From positions 471,074 to 535,073 of the forward strand of contig NZ_MKQR01000009.1 in the NCBI RefSeq assembly GCF_001940455.1: 64,000 bases of DNA, read 5' to 3'. Positions 46,694 to 55,376 of the stretch are shown here, piece by piece. The notes under the pieces were generated by a model. That model worked only from the letters and a program-made list of their open reading frames with translations. It was not told the origin of the DNA and did no database searches. This stretch comes from Actinokineospora bangkokensis. Lineage in GTDB: Bacteria > Actinomycetota > Actinomycetes > Mycobacteriales > Pseudonocardiaceae. Made by a program: the position numbers and the translations under genes. Numbering within the stretch: the first letter of the stretch is position 1; each line of letters begins with the position of its first letter.

Positions 46694-48038
46694 CCGGCAG
46701 CTGCGCCACCCGGGCCTGCGCGGTGGTGCCGAGCCCGGCCCAGCGCAGCAGGGTCGCCTTCGCCGCGTCCCGCTCCGCGGGCACCAGCGCCTCGATGTTC
46801 GCGCCGTGGTTGGCCCCCGGCGCGGTGTAGGAGTAGGAGTCGCGGCGGCTGGGGGTGAACGGCTCCGCGCCCCACGGGTCGTTGCCGCCGTAGACGAACA
46901 GCATCTGCGACGCGCTCGTGCGCACCCACTGGTCCACGTCCAGCATCGGCAGCGCCTGGTGCCGCGAGCGCAGCGCCGGGGGCAGGTTGGAGTTGGCCTG
47001 GTAGAGCCCGGGGTAGCGGGTCAGGCCGCGCAGGTGCGCGAAGCGCAGCGACGGCCAACCGAGCTGAGTGGCGGCCTGGTAGTAGTACGGCGCGTACGGC
47101 AGTACGCCCTGGTCGCTGTAGAAGGAGAACCCGGCCACCTGGTCGATGAACGCGTACAGCTCGTCGGTGGAGGCGGTGGCCGCGGGCACGGACGCGCAGT
47201 CGGCCTCGGTGGAGTACTGCCAGAACGCCCACACCGTGTCCAGCACGGTCATCTCGTAGGCCTTGTCCAGCGACCCGAGAACCTGGGTGAACGTCCACCC
47301 CTCGGCGTCGGCGGCGGCCTGGTACCTGGCCTCCATCTCCGCGCGCCGGAGCAGCGCCTGCTCCTGCACATCATCGAGCTTGGCCCGGCACTCGGGGGTG
47401 CCCACCCGTGCGAAGAACCGGTCGTAGGCGCCGTCCTCGGGGTTGACCCGGTCGTTGGGCGCCACGTAGGCGACCACGGCGTCCAAATCGGACGGGTAGA
47501 ACCGGCGGTGGTAGACCGAGGTCATGCCGCCCTTGCTTGCGCCGGTGGCGACCCACTTGGCCGGGTAGATGGCCTTGAGCGCCTCGACGATCCGGTGGTG
47601 GTCGGTCGCCGCCTGCCAGATGTCCAGGTCGCTCCAGTCGGCCGGGTCGGGCCGCGACGGGGTGAAGAAGCGCTGCTCCACCGAGATCTGGTTGCCGTCG
47701 AGCAGCCGGGTGGGCTCGGAGCGGAAGGCGTAGCCGGGCATCCCGTAGCCGGTGGTGTGCAGCACCACCGGGCGCGAGACGTCGCGGTGCAGCAGCTGGA
47801 ACCGCTGCTCGAAGGTGGCCCCGCGCGGCTTGCGGTGGTCGACCGGCTGGGTGATGGTGAGGAAGAAGAACCGGTACCCCTGGGGCGCCTGCGCCTCGGT
47901 GACCGTCAAGCCGGGCACCGCCTGCAGCCGGTCGAGGATGTCCGCTGACGGCGCCGCGGGCGACGCCAGCGCGGGCGTCGCCACCACCCCCAGCACGGCC
48001 AGCACCGCCACCACCAAAGACACCCACCGAGCCCGCAC
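46644..48038 (-). CDS. Secreted S37-family (PS-10) aminopeptidase
   Basis: 464 residues with a Sec signal peptide (VRARWVSLVVAVLAVLGVVA, cleavage near ALA-SP). It matches the Streptomyces prolyl tri/tetrapeptidyl aminopeptidase family: FFLTITQPVDHRKP, HTTGYGMPGYAFRSEPTRLLDGNQ split by cut positions, the nucleophile in ATGASKGGMTS, YVAPNDRVNPEDGAYD, and FVYGGNDPWGAEPF with ANHGAN for aspartate and histidine. These enzymes trim peptides outside the cell. GTG 48038 has AGGAGG eight bases upstream. It is divergent from a TetR gene (231-base gap). Confidence 0.92.
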   Translation of the reverse strand: MRARWVSLVVAVLAVLGVVATPALASPAAPSADILDRLQAVPGLTVTEAQAPQGYRFFFLTITQPVDHRKPRGATFEQRFQLLHRDVSRPVVLHTTGYGMPGYAFRSEPTRLLDGNQISVEQRFFTPSRPDPADWSDLDIWQAATDHHRIVEALKAIYPAKWVATGASKGGMTSVYHRRFYPSDLDAVVAYVAPNDRVNPEDGAYDRFFARVGTPECRAKLDDVQEQALLRRAEMEARYQAAADAEGWTFTQVLGSLDKAYEMTVLDTVWAFWQYSTEADCASVPAATASTDELYAFIDQVAGFSFYSDQGVLPYAPYYYQAATQLGWPSLRFAHLRGLTRYPGLYQANSNLPPALRSRHQALPMLDVDQWVRTSASQMLFVYGGNDPWGAEPFTPSRRDSYSYTAPGANHGANIEALVPAERDAAKATLLRWAGLGTTAQARVAQLPVTDLDRAEPRLERRPL

Positions 48039-48257
48039 GCGCGCCCCTCCTCGTCCGGTCGCCGACGGCGACCCTGCCGGCATCCTCACTCCCGCCGGAC
48101 CACCGGCGCAGCCCCCGAACCGCCCAATCCGTTCCCACCCGATCGGCGCACGCCCTGTGAACGGATCACCGCGGCGCGCGTCCGGATCGGACTCGGCCCG
48201 GCGCCCGACGGCCCTGGTCGGAACGGTCGCGTACCGGTTTTCCCCGCAGGTGCGCGG

Positions 48258-48263
48258 TACAGT
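48258..48263 (+). promoter_or_regulatory. -10 box TACAGT of a TetR gene, leaderless
   Basis: TACAGT lies six bases before the GTG at 48270. A spaced inverted repeat GTACCG...CGGTAC surrounds the promoter and may be an operator. Confidence 0.5.
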
Positions 48264-48269
48264 CGCGCG

Positions 48270-48983
48270 GTGGCCGCCGTCGACCTCGCCCAGCTGCTCG
48301 CCGCACCGGTGTCGAAGCTGCCGCCCGGACCCCGGCGCCCGGCGTCGCGGGAGAACCACCGGATGCGGCTGCTCGCCGCCGTCCTCGGCGTCGCGGCCGA
48401 CCTGGGGTACCAGGAGGTGCGGGTGGCCGACATCGTCGAGCGCGCGCAGGTGTCCCGGCGGACCTTCTACGAGCACTTCACCGACAAGGAGCAGTGCTTC
48501 CTCGCCGCGTACGAGGAGTGGGCCGGGCTGTTGATGGAGCGCACCGCCAAGCCCCGGCCGCGCACCGACAACCCCGTCGACCAGTTCCTGCGCGGCCTCG
48601 ACGGCTACATCGCCGCCGTCAGCGCGAGCCCCGCGCTGACCAGGGTGTTCCAGATCGACATCGTGCAGGTCGGCTACGCGGGGGTGCGCAGGCGCCGCAC
48701 CGCCTACCGGCAGTGGGCGGAGATGCTGGCCGCGTTCGCCCGCACGTTCGTCGACGAGGCGGGCAGGCCGCTGCTGCGCGCGGTGTCGCCGTCGCTGTGG
48801 CAGGTGCTCGTCGCCGCGGTCAACGAGCGCGTCCTGCAGGCGGTGGAGGAGGTCGCGGAGGTCACCGACGTCGACGGGCTGCGGCACGACCTGCTGGTGA
48901 TCATCCTCGACGTGGTGGCGCCGCGGCGCCCGGCGGGCACGGTCGCCTCACTGCTGGAGCGCGCGGCCGCCCTGCGCGCGTAG
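48270..48983 (+). CDS. TetR family regulator
   Basis: 237 residues. A 35-residue tail precedes the helix-turn-helix (LAAVLGVAADLGYQEVRVADIVERAQVSRRTFYEHFTDKEQCF), followed by an all-helical ligand domain. GTG 48270 immediately follows a promoter (leaderless). It is divergent from the S37 peptidase gene, and the 36 last bases overlap the convergent TetR gene. Target unknown; the divergent peptidase is a candidate. Confidence 0.9.
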   Translation: MAAVDLAQLLAAPVSKLPPGPRRPASRENHRMRLLAAVLGVAADLGYQEVRVADIVERAQVSRRTFYEHFTDKEQCFLAAYEEWAGLLMERTAKPRPRTDNPVDQFLRGLDGYIAAVSASPALTRVFQIDIVQVGYAGVRRRRTAYRQWAEMLAAFARTFVDEAGRPLLRAVSPSLWQVLVAAVNERVLQAVEEVAEVTDVDGLRHDLLVIILDVVAPRRPAGTVASLLERAAALRA

Positions 48984-49493
48984 GCCGTCGAGCACGATCT
49001 CCAGCGGGTGCGCGGTGTCGACGGTGTGCGCGCGCCACAGGAACCCGACCAGCAGCAGCACCTCGTCGGCCGTGACGTCCCGGCGCAGCTCGCCGGACTC
49101 CTTGCCCGCGTCGAGCAGCAGGGTGATCGCGGCCGTCGTGCGGTCGTAGTACTCGTGCGACAGGTCCGCGCGGGTCGCCGCCTCCACCGCCATCGACACC
49201 CCGTGCTTGACCCGACCGTAGGCGGCGAGGCGGGCGAACCACCGGCGCAGCGCCTCCACCGGCGGGTGCTCGGCCAGGAGTGGTCCCGCCGCCCCGATCA
49301 GCGCCTCGACGTCCTGCCGGTACACCGCCAGCAGCAACGACTCCCGGGTCGGGAAGTGCCGGTAGAGCGTGCCCTGGCCCACCCCCGCCCGCTTGGCGAT
49401 GGCGCTGAGCGTGACCTCCGGTGACTCGCCCAGCGCGGCGCTGGCGACGCTGAGGAGGTGCGCGCGGTTGTGCTCGGCGTCCGACCTCGGCAC
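48948..49493 (-). CDS. TetR family regulator of the SDR gene
   Basis: 181 residues with helix-turn-helix LLSVASAALGESPEVTLSAIAKRAGVGQGTLYRHFPTRESLLLAVY and a TetR_C-type domain. GTG 49493 follows GGGAGG. It is divergent from a short-chain dehydrogenase gene; two identical 12-bp palindromes between them are the likely operators. The longer reading from 49559 would run through both palindromes and is less likely. Confidence 0.9.
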   Translation of the reverse strand: MPRSDAEHNRAHLLSVASAALGESPEVTLSAIAKRAGVGQGTLYRHFPTRESLLLAVYRQDVEALIGAAGPLLAEHPPVEALRRWFARLAAYGRVKHGVSMAVEAATRADLSHEYYDRTTAAITLLLDAGKESGELRRDVTADEVLLLVGFLWRAHTVDTAHPLEIVLDGLRAQGGRALQQ

Positions 49494-49512
49494 AAGCCCT
49501 CCCTTGCTAAGC

Positions 49513-49557
49513 GGACACGTGTCCGTATAGCGTGACCGGTGTTCCGGACACGTGTCC
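49513..49557. promoter_or_regulatory. Two identical operators GGACACGTGTCC
   Basis: The perfect 12-bp palindrome occurs at 49513-49524 and 49546-49557, centres 33 bases (about three helix turns) apart, between divergent TetR and SDR genes. Confidence 0.75.
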
Positions 49558-49584
49558 ACTTATTCTAGGGGAAGGAGGCCCGCG

Positions 49585-50364
49585 GTGGAGGACGCCCAGG
49601 GCAGGACCGAGCAGGCCAAGACCGTGCAGGGCGAGGTTGGGCAGGGCGAGGCGGTGCGGGGCAAGGTGGTGGTGGTCACCGGTGCCAGCAGCGGGATCGG
49701 CGCGGCGACGGCGCGGGAGCTGGCCGCCCGCGGCGCCCGCCTCGTGCTCGGCGCCCGCCGGGCCGACCGGGTGCGCGACCTCGCGCGCGAGCTCGGCGGC
49801 GTGGCCGTCCCGGTCGACGTGCGCGACCGGGACGCCGTGCGCGCGCTGGTGGAGACCGCCGAGGCGGAGTTCGGCGGGCTGGACGTGTTCGTCGCCAACG
49901 CCGGGGTCGGCCCGATCTCGCTGCTCGACGACCTGCGGGTCGACGACTGGGAGGCGATGGTCGACGTGAACCTCAAGGGCGTGCTGTGGGGGATCGCCGC
50001 GGCCCTGCCGGTGTTCCGCCGCCAGGGCCGGGGCCACTTCATCGCCACCGCCTCGACCGCCGCGCTGCGCGTGGTGCCGTACCAGTCGGTGTACGCGGGC
50101 ACGAAGATGGCGGTGCGCGCGGTGTGCGAGGGCCTGCGCCAGGAGGCCGGGCCGGACCTGCGGGTCACGGTCGTCTCGCCCGGCTACGTCGAGACGGAGT
50201 TCGTCGACGGCGTCACCGCGCCGGGCGTGCGCGAGGCCCTGCTGCCGATGCTCGGCAAGGGCATCACGCCGGAGGCGATCGCGCGCGGCATCGCCTGGGC
50301 GGTCGAGCAGCCCGCGGAGGTGGACATCAGCGAGCTGGTGATCCGCCCCACGGCGCAGGGCTGA
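49585..50364 (+). CDS. Short-chain dehydrogenase/reductase
   Basis: 259 residues of the classical SDR fold: dinucleotide loop VTGASSGIGAA, NAG motif VANAGVGP, catalytic serine in ATASTAAL, and YxxxK in YAGTK, then the SPGYVETEF loop. The arginine pair GARRADR after the second strand suggests NADP(H). Start at GTG 49585 is set by AAGGAGG six bases upstream; the earlier GTG 49552 lies within an operator. Controlled by the divergent TetR. Substrate unknown, probably an alcohol or ketone. Confidence 0.93.
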   Translation: MEDAQGRTEQAKTVQGEVGQGEAVRGKVVVVTGASSGIGAATARELAARGARLVLGARRADRVRDLARELGGVAVPVDVRDRDAVRALVETAEAEFGGLDVFVANAGVGPISLLDDLRVDDWEAMVDVNLKGVLWGIAAALPVFRRQGRGHFIATASTAALRVVPYQSVYAGTKMAVRAVCEGLRQEAGPDLRVTVVSPGYVETEFVDGVTAPGVREALLPMLGKGITPEAIARGIAWAVEQPAEVDISELVIRPTAQG

Positions 50365-50376
50365 GGCGGCGGCCGG

Positions 50377-50685
50377 TCAGTGCGGCGCGTTGAGGATGCC
50401 GTCGAGCAGGCCGGGGTAGAGCGCGTCGAGGTCGTCGCGGCGCAGGGTGGTGATGCGGGCGGTGCCCGACGGGCGGACCCGCACCACGCCCGCCTCGCGC
50501 AGCGTGCGGATGTGGTGGGTGCGGGTGGACTTGCTGACGGGCAGGTCGATGGTGCCGCAGGGGGTGCCCTCGGCGAGCTTGGCCAGCTCGCGCACGATCG
50601 TCAGCCGCACCGGGTCGGCCAGGGCGTGCAGCACCTGGTCGATGCGGATGGCGGCGCGGTCGGGGTGGGTCAGCTCGTCGGGCAC
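50377..50685 (-). CDS. ArsR-type (HTH_20) regulator of the MFS gene
   Basis: 102 residues forming one winged helix: LHALADPVRLTIVRELAKL, LPVSKSTRTHHIRTLREAGVVRVR, wing SGTARITTLRRDDL. No metal-binding cysteine pattern of ArsR/SmtB is present (one cysteine only), so it senses something else. GTG 50685 lies six bases after TATCAT (leaderless). It is divergent from an MFS pump and probably represses both through the long inverted repeat at 50708. Confidence 0.9.
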   Translation of the reverse strand: MPDELTHPDRAAIRIDQVLHALADPVRLTIVRELAKLAEGTPCGTIDLPVSKSTRTHHIRTLREAGVVRVRPSGTARITTLRRDDLDALYPGLLDGILNAPH

Positions 50686-50691
50686 GGTCCC

Positions 50692-50733
50692 ATGATACGA
50701 CCCGGCTCGTAGTACGACGAAATTCGTACTACG
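50692..50733. promoter_or_regulatory. ArsR -10 box and operator with 10-bp arms
   Basis: TATCAT (50692-50697, minus strand) is a strong -10 box six bases from the regulator start. Next to it is a perfect inverted repeat, arms CGTAGTACGA (50708-50717) and TCGTACTACG (50724-50733) with a six-base AT-rich centre, between the divergent regulator and MFS genes. Confidence 0.75.
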
Positions 50734-50772
50734 ATCCTCGTCGTACCTGATCCCCGAAACGCGCGGAGAGCC

Positions 50773-51939
50773 ATGTCCACCCGCACACACCTGCTGGCCG
50801 CAGGCGCCTTCACCGTCGGCTCCAGCGGGTACATCGTGTCCGGCGTCCTGCCCGCGGTCAGCGACGAGCTCGCGGTGTCCACCGCGACCGCGGGCCAGCT
50901 CGTCACCGTCTTCGCCATCGCCTACGCCATCGCCTCCCCGCTGCTGGCCACGGCCACCGGCCGGTGGGAGCGGCGCACCCTGCTCGTCACCGCCCTCGGC
51001 GTCAGCGCGCTGGGCAACCTGCTCGCCGCCCTCGCGCCGAACTTCGCGCTGCTGCTGGTCGCCAGGGTGGTCAGCGCGCTCGGCGCCGCGGTGTTCACCC
51101 CGGTCGCCACCGGCGTCGCCACCACCCTCTCGCCCCCCGACCACCGCGGCCGCGCCGTGGCCACCGTCTTCGGCGGGCTCACCTTCGCCCTGATCATCGG
51201 CGTCCCGGCGGGCAGCCTGCTCGGCGGCCCGATCGGCTACCGCGGCGTGTTCGCCCTCGTGGCGGCGGTGTCGGTGCTCGCGGCGGTCGCCGTGCGCCTC
51301 GGGCTGCCCGCCGTCGCCGCCCCGCCGCACATCCCCGTCCGCGCCCGACTGGCCGCGGCCGCCGACCGGCGCGCCCAACTGGTGCTGGGCATGACCGTGC
51401 TGGCCTGCCTCGCGGCCTTCGGCGTGTTCACCTTCATCTCGCCGGTGCTCGCCGCCACCGCCGGGGTCCACGGCGCCACGATCAGCGTGCTGCTGCTCGT
51501 CTACGGCCTCGGCGGCGCGCTGGGCAACTCCCTCAGCGGCAGGCTCACCGACCGCTTCGGCAGCAGGCGGCTGCTGCTGGTGGTGTTCTCCGCCTTCACC
51601 CTGGTGCTGGCCACCCTGCCGGTGACGGCCACGACCACGGTCGGCGCGGGCGCGGCGCTGTTCACCTGGGGGCTGGTGACCTGGTCGGTCAACCCGCCCA
51701 TCCAGAACTGGCTCATCGAACTGTCCCCTTCGGACAGCGGGATGCTGCTGTCGGTCAACGCCTCGGCCATCTACCTCGGCGTCGGGCTCTCCGGGGTGTT
51801 CGGCGGGCTGGTGATCGGCACCGCCGGGATCCTCGCGCTGGCCCCGATCGCGGCCTGCGTCGGCGCGCTGGCGCTGGTGCTGCTCGTGCTCGCCCACCGC
51901 AGCAGCGCCGCCGCCGAGCGCGAACCCGTGGCCGCCTGA
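50773..51939 (+). CDS. MFS transporter, DHA1 family
   Basis: 388 residues with 12 predicted helices, helix 1 FTVGSSGYIVSGVLPAVSDEL and motif A-like TGRWERRTLL in loop 2-3; helix 5 has the antiporter-type VPAGSLLGGPIGYRG. It is of the AraJ/NepI drug-efflux group, like the pump at 34134-35342. ATG 50773 follows CGGAGAG. Expression should rise when the divergent ArsR-type regulator leaves its operator. Confidence 0.92.
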   Translation: MSTRTHLLAAGAFTVGSSGYIVSGVLPAVSDELAVSTATAGQLVTVFAIAYAIASPLLATATGRWERRTLLVTALGVSALGNLLAALAPNFALLLVARVVSALGAAVFTPVATGVATTLSPPDHRGRAVATVFGGLTFALIIGVPAGSLLGGPIGYRGVFALVAAVSVLAAVAVRLGLPAVAAPPHIPVRARLAAAADRRAQLVLGMTVLACLAAFGVFTFISPVLAATAGVHGATISVLLLVYGLGGALGNSLSGRLTDRFGSRRLLLVVFSAFTLVLATLPVTATTTVGAGAALFTWGLVTWSVNPPIQNWLIELSPSDSGMLLSVNASAIYLGVGLSGVFGGLVIGTAGILALAPIAACVGALALVLLVLAHRSSAAAEREPVAA

Positions 51940-51982
51940 GCGGCGCGCGGTCGCACCTGGCGCGCCAGGGGGTCCGTCGGCG

Positions 51983-51988
51983 TAGGCT
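51983..51988 (+). promoter_or_regulatory. -10 box TAGGCT of a TetR gene, leaderless
   Basis: TAGGCT ends seven bases before the GTG at 51996, with no ribosome site. Confidence 0.45.
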
Positions 51989-51995
51989 CCACCCC

Positions 51996-52562
51996 GTGGT
52001 CGACCGAGCCGACGGCCCCCTGCGGCCGCTGCGCGCCGACGCCCGGCGCAACCGGGAACGCGTGCTGGACACCGCCCGCGCCCTGTTCGCCGCCCGGGGG
52101 TCCGCGGCGTCCTTCGACGAGATCGCCCGGCACGCCGGGGTCGGCGTCGGCACCGTCTACCGCCACTTCCCGACCCGCCAGGCGCTCGTCGAGGCCGTGG
52201 TGGGCGGGCACGTCGCCGCCCTGGTCGACCGCGGCGCCGGTCTGCGCGCCGCGGCGGACCCGGTCGCGGCGTTCCTCGACTTCTTCGCCTTCGTCGTCGA
52301 CCGCGCCGCCGCCGACCAGGCGCTGCTGGAGGCGGTGGAGGCCAGCATCCGCGCCCCGCAACCACTGCGCGCCGCCCTGCACGACGTGCTGGCCGCGCTG
52401 CTGGCCCGCGCCCAGACCGCGGGCCACATCCGCGCCGACCTGTCCGCGGGCGACGTGCACGACCTGATCGTCGGCTGCGCGGCCACCCAGCGCCGCGCCC
52501 GCCCGCGCGGCACGCACGCCAACCTGCTCGCCGTCGTCTGCGACGGGATGCGCCACCGCTGA
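51996..52562 (+). CDS. TetR family regulator
   Basis: 188 residues with helix-turn-helix VLDTARALFAARGSAASFDEIARHAGVGVGTVYRHFPTRQALVEAV and a C-terminal domain of the TetR_C type found in SbtR-like proteins. GTG 51996 comes directly after the promoter. It lies between an MFS gene (57 bases upstream) and a phosphotransferase gene (59 bases downstream), all on the plus strand. Target unknown. Confidence 0.9.
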   Translation: MVDRADGPLRPLRADARRNRERVLDTARALFAARGSAASFDEIARHAGVGVGTVYRHFPTRQALVEAVVGGHVAALVDRGAGLRAAADPVAAFLDFFAFVVDRAAADQALLEAVEASIRAPQPLRAALHDVLAALLARAQTAGHIRADLSAGDVHDLIVGCAATQRRARPRGTHANLLAVVCDGMRHR

Positions 52563-52608
52563 GCGGCGCACCGCGGAAATCCAGCGGACGGGCCCGCCCC
52601 GCCCGTCC

Positions 52609-52614
52609 TAGGGT
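52609..52614 (+). promoter_or_regulatory. -10 box TAGGGT of the phosphotransferase gene, leaderless
   Basis: TAGGGT ends six bases before the GTG start at 52621. Confidence 0.5.
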
Positions 52615-52620
52615 GGGGGA

Positions 52621-53559
52621 GTGCTGACCGCCACCGACCTCGCCAACCGCACCGACCGGGCCAGGGACGCCGCCACCGCCGCCGCGCGCTCGCTCGGCGT
52701 CGACGTCCACGACGCGCGGGTGGTCTACGACGTGTTCTCGGTGGTGGTCGACCTCGCCCCCGCCCCGGTGATCGCGCGCGTGCCCACCGTCCTACCCGGA
52801 TCGAGCACCCCGGAGTCCCAGCGCCGGTTGCAGGTCGCGGAGCTCGACGTCACCCGCTGGCTCGCCGCGCGCGGCGAACCGACCGTGGTGCCCAGCCCGC
52901 TCGTGCCCGCCGAACCGGTCCGCGCCGACGGGTTCGCCATGACCTTCTGGCAGAAGGTCGACGGCGTCGTCGAGCCCGCCCTGGAGATGCCCGAGCGGGT
53001 CCGCCGCACCGCCCACCTGCACGCCGTGCTGCGCGACTACCCCGGGCCGGTGCGCTACTTCACCCCGTTCGCCGACGGCTTCATGGCCGACGCGCTGGCC
53101 TTCCTCGCCGAGCGCCCCGACCTGCTGCCCGCCGACGACCTCGACCGCGCCCGCCGCGAGTGGGCCGTGCTCGAACCGCTCGCCACCTCCGAGGACGCCC
53201 TGCTGGAGCGCTTCCCGCACGCCGCGCCGCAGGTGGTGCACGGCGACGCCCCCTACTACAACCTCATCGAGACCGCCGACGCGGTGTACTACAGCGACTT
53301 CGAGCACGTGATGCGTGGCCCGGTGGAGGCCGACCTGGCCCACGTCGGCGCCGAGGCCGTCGCCACCTACGACGCCGCCGCGGCCGACCTCGGGCTCCGC
53401 CCGGTGGACCCCGCGCTGCTCGCGGTCGTGGAGCGGCTGCGCGACCTGCAGGTCGTGGGCTGCCTGGCCATGGTGGACCAGTTGCCCATGCTCGCGGAGG
53501 GCGTCAAGCCCAGCATCGACGCGTGGCGCGCCTCGGAGTTCGCGGGCGGTGCGGTGTGA
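52621..53559 (+). CDS. Aminoglycoside-phosphotransferase-like kinase (APH family)
   Basis: 312 residues of the APH/choline-kinase fold: the catalytic loop VVHGDAPYYNLIE (usual HGDxxxxN) and the metal aspartate region VYYSDFEHVMRGPVEADLA. The glycine loop and lysine of the N-lobe are weak. Substrates of such orphan kinases include aminoglycosides, macrolides, sugars and amino acids, and none can be inferred. It overlaps the homocysteine methyltransferase start by four bases (GTGTGA), so the two are cotranslated. Confidence 0.87.
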   Translation: MLTATDLANRTDRARDAATAAARSLGVDVHDARVVYDVFSVVVDLAPAPVIARVPTVLPGSSTPESQRRLQVAELDVTRWLAARGEPTVVPSPLVPAEPVRADGFAMTFWQKVDGVVEPALEMPERVRRTAHLHAVLRDYPGPVRYFTPFADGFMADALAFLAERPDLLPADDLDRARREWAVLEPLATSEDALLERFPHAAPQVVHGDAPYYNLIETADAVYYSDFEHVMRGPVEADLAHVGAEAVATYDAAAADLGLRPVDPALLAVVERLRDLQVVGCLAMVDQLPMLAEGVKPSIDAWRASEFAGGAV

Positions 53560-54422
53560 GCGGCCTCGACCTGTCCCGCCCGCTGGTCACCGACGGGGGC
53601 CTGGCGACCGAGCTGGAGCGGCGCGGCAACGACCTGTCCGACGCGCTGTGGTCGGCCCGGGTGCTGCGCGACGACCCGGCGGAGGTCGTCGCCGCCCACG
53701 AGAGCTTCTACCGGGCGGGCGCGGTGATCGCGACGTCCGCGAGCTACCAGGCCAGCTACGAGGGCTTCGGGCTGCCGAAGGGGAAGACCGACGCGCTGCT
53801 GCGGCGCAGCGTCGCGCTGGCCGCCGAGGCCAGGGACCTCGTCGACGACGGCACCCAGCGCTGGATCGCGGCGTCCGTGGGCCCCTACGGCGCCGCGCTC
53901 GCGGACGGGTCCGAGTACCGGGGGCGCTACGGGCTCACCGTGCGCGAACTCGCGGACTGGCACGCGCCCCGGCTGGCCGTGCTCGCGGACGCGGGCGCGG
54001 ACGTGCTGGCGGTGGAGAGCATCCCCGACATCGACGAGGCCGAGGCCCTGGTGTCCCTGCTGGCCGGGACCGGGCACCAGGCGTGGCTGACGTACACGGT
54101 GGACGGCGAGCGGACCTGCGCCGGGCAGCCGCTGGCGGAGGCGTTCCGGGTGGCGGCGAGCATCCCCGAGGTCATCGCGGTGGGGGTCAACTGCTGCAAG
54201 CCCGTCGACGTGCTCCCCGCCGTGCGCATCGCCCGCGAGGTCACCGACCTGCCCGTGGTGGTGTACCCGAACAGCGGTGAGGCGTGGACGGGGGAGTGGG
54301 CGGGGGACAGCGCGTTCCCGCCGGAGGCCGCCCGGGAGTGGGTCGCCGCGGGGGCCCGCGTCGTCGGCGGGTGCTGCCGGGTGACGCCCGAGCAGATCGC
54401 CGCTGTCGCCGCCGCGGTGTGA
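53556..54422 (+). CDS. mmuM: Homocysteine S-methyltransferase
   Basis: 288 residues matching MmuM: VTDGGLATELERRGNDLSDALWSARVL, YQASYEGF, and the zinc thiolates in GVNCCKP and GGCCR. The enzyme methylates homocysteine from S-methylmethionine or S-adenosylmethionine to form methionine, cobalamin-free. GTG 53556 overlaps the preceding kinase stop. The kinase partner is unexpected for a methionine gene; perhaps both act on one amino-acid derivative, but no evidence allows more. Confidence 0.93.
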   Translation: MSGLDLSRPLVTDGGLATELERRGNDLSDALWSARVLRDDPAEVVAAHESFYRAGAVIATSASYQASYEGFGLPKGKTDALLRRSVALAAEARDLVDDGTQRWIAASVGPYGAALADGSEYRGRYGLTVRELADWHAPRLAVLADAGADVLAVESIPDIDEAEALVSLLAGTGHQAWLTYTVDGERTCAGQPLAEAFRVAASIPEVIAVGVNCCKPVDVLPAVRIAREVTDLPVVVYPNSGEAWTGEWAGDSAFPPEAAREWVAAGARVVGGCCRVTPEQIAAVAAAV

Positions 54423-54455
54423 GCGGGCCGCGCGGGAACTGTCGGTGGGGGGCGC

Positions 54456-54461
54456 CATGAT
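54456..54461 (+). promoter_or_regulatory. -10-like CATGAT of the LysR gene, leaderless
   Basis: CATGAT ends six bases before GTG 54468, fitting the spacing seen at other starts here; sequence match to TANNNT is weaker. Confidence 0.35.
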
Positions 54462-54467
54462 GGGCGC

Positions 54468-55373
54468 GTGGACGCGCGGGACATGGAGTACCTGGTAGCC
54501 GTGGGGGAGACCCAGCACTTCGGCCGGGCCGCCGAGCGGGTGGGGGCCTCGCTGGAGGAGCTGACCCGGTGGTCCCGGGAGTTCGAGCGGGTCACCGGGT
54601 TGTCGGTGTTCGAGCGGACGGTCCGGCGGGTGCGGCTCACCGAGACCGGGTCGCGCATCGAGGCCGAGGCGCTGAAGGCGCTCGCCGCCGTCCGCGCCGT
54701 CGACGCCGTGGTGGGGTACTTGCAGCAGGGGTGGTCCGGGCAGGTCGCGCTGGCCTGCGCGCCCGGCGCCGCGCACCTGGTGTGGCCGCTGGTGCGCGCG
54801 GTCGAGCAGGACCGGCCGGGGTTGCAGGTCGACGTCCGGCCCATGTGGGCGATCGCCGCGCTGGGGGCGCTGGGGCGCGGCGAGGTGTCGCTGGCCGTGG
54901 TGCGCGACCCGATCCCGGAGGACGCGGTCGGGTCGCTCGTGCTCGGCGCCTACCGCGACCGGCACGTCGCCGTGGCGGCGCCGGGCCCGCTGGCGGGCCG
55001 GGAGCAGGTGTCGCTCTCGGAGTTCGAGGGGCAGGGGTTCCTACTCGCGGAACGCGAAGTGGCCCGCGCCGTGCACGACGCCACCGTGCGGTTCCTCGCT
55101 GAGCACTGCGTGGCACCGGTGTGGAAGCACCACCGCCTGCTGGAGCAGGAGCAGCAGTTGTCCTTGGTGGCCGCGGGTGTCGGCGCGGCGCTCGTCCCGC
55201 CCACAGACAACCCGCTGCCCGCGGGGGTGGCCCTCGTCCCGTTGCGGGAGGAGGGCCCCGAACACCGCTACCACCTGGTGTGGCGCCGCGACGACCCCTC
55301 GGCCCTGGTCACCGCGGTGATCACCGCGGCCGAGGCGCTGACCGCCGGCCGCAAGCGCGGCGCCGACAGCTGA
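54468..55373 (+). CDS. LysR family transcriptional regulator
   Basis: 301 residues: N-terminal winged helix (MEYLVAVGETQHFGRAAERVGASLEELTRWSREFERVTGLSVFER in pieces, shorter wing RLTETG) and a periplasmic-binding-type effector domain from about residue 90. The helix-turn-helix has LEELTRWSREFE in place of the usual PSALSRQIRRLE, so DNA recognition may be unusual. It is convergent with the carboxylesterase gene three bases away. Target unknown. Confidence 0.88.
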   Translation: MDARDMEYLVAVGETQHFGRAAERVGASLEELTRWSREFERVTGLSVFERTVRRVRLTETGSRIEAEALKALAAVRAVDAVVGYLQQGWSGQVALACAPGAAHLVWPLVRAVEQDRPGLQVDVRPMWAIAALGALGRGEVSLAVVRDPIPEDAVGSLVLGAYRDRHVAVAAPGPLAGREQVSLSEFEGQGFLLAEREVARAVHDATVRFLAEHCVAPVWKHHRLLEQEQQLSLVAAGVGAALVPPTDNPLPAGVALVPLREEGPEHRYHLVWRRDDPSALVTAVITAAEALTAGRKRGADS

Positions 55374-55376
55374 CGG

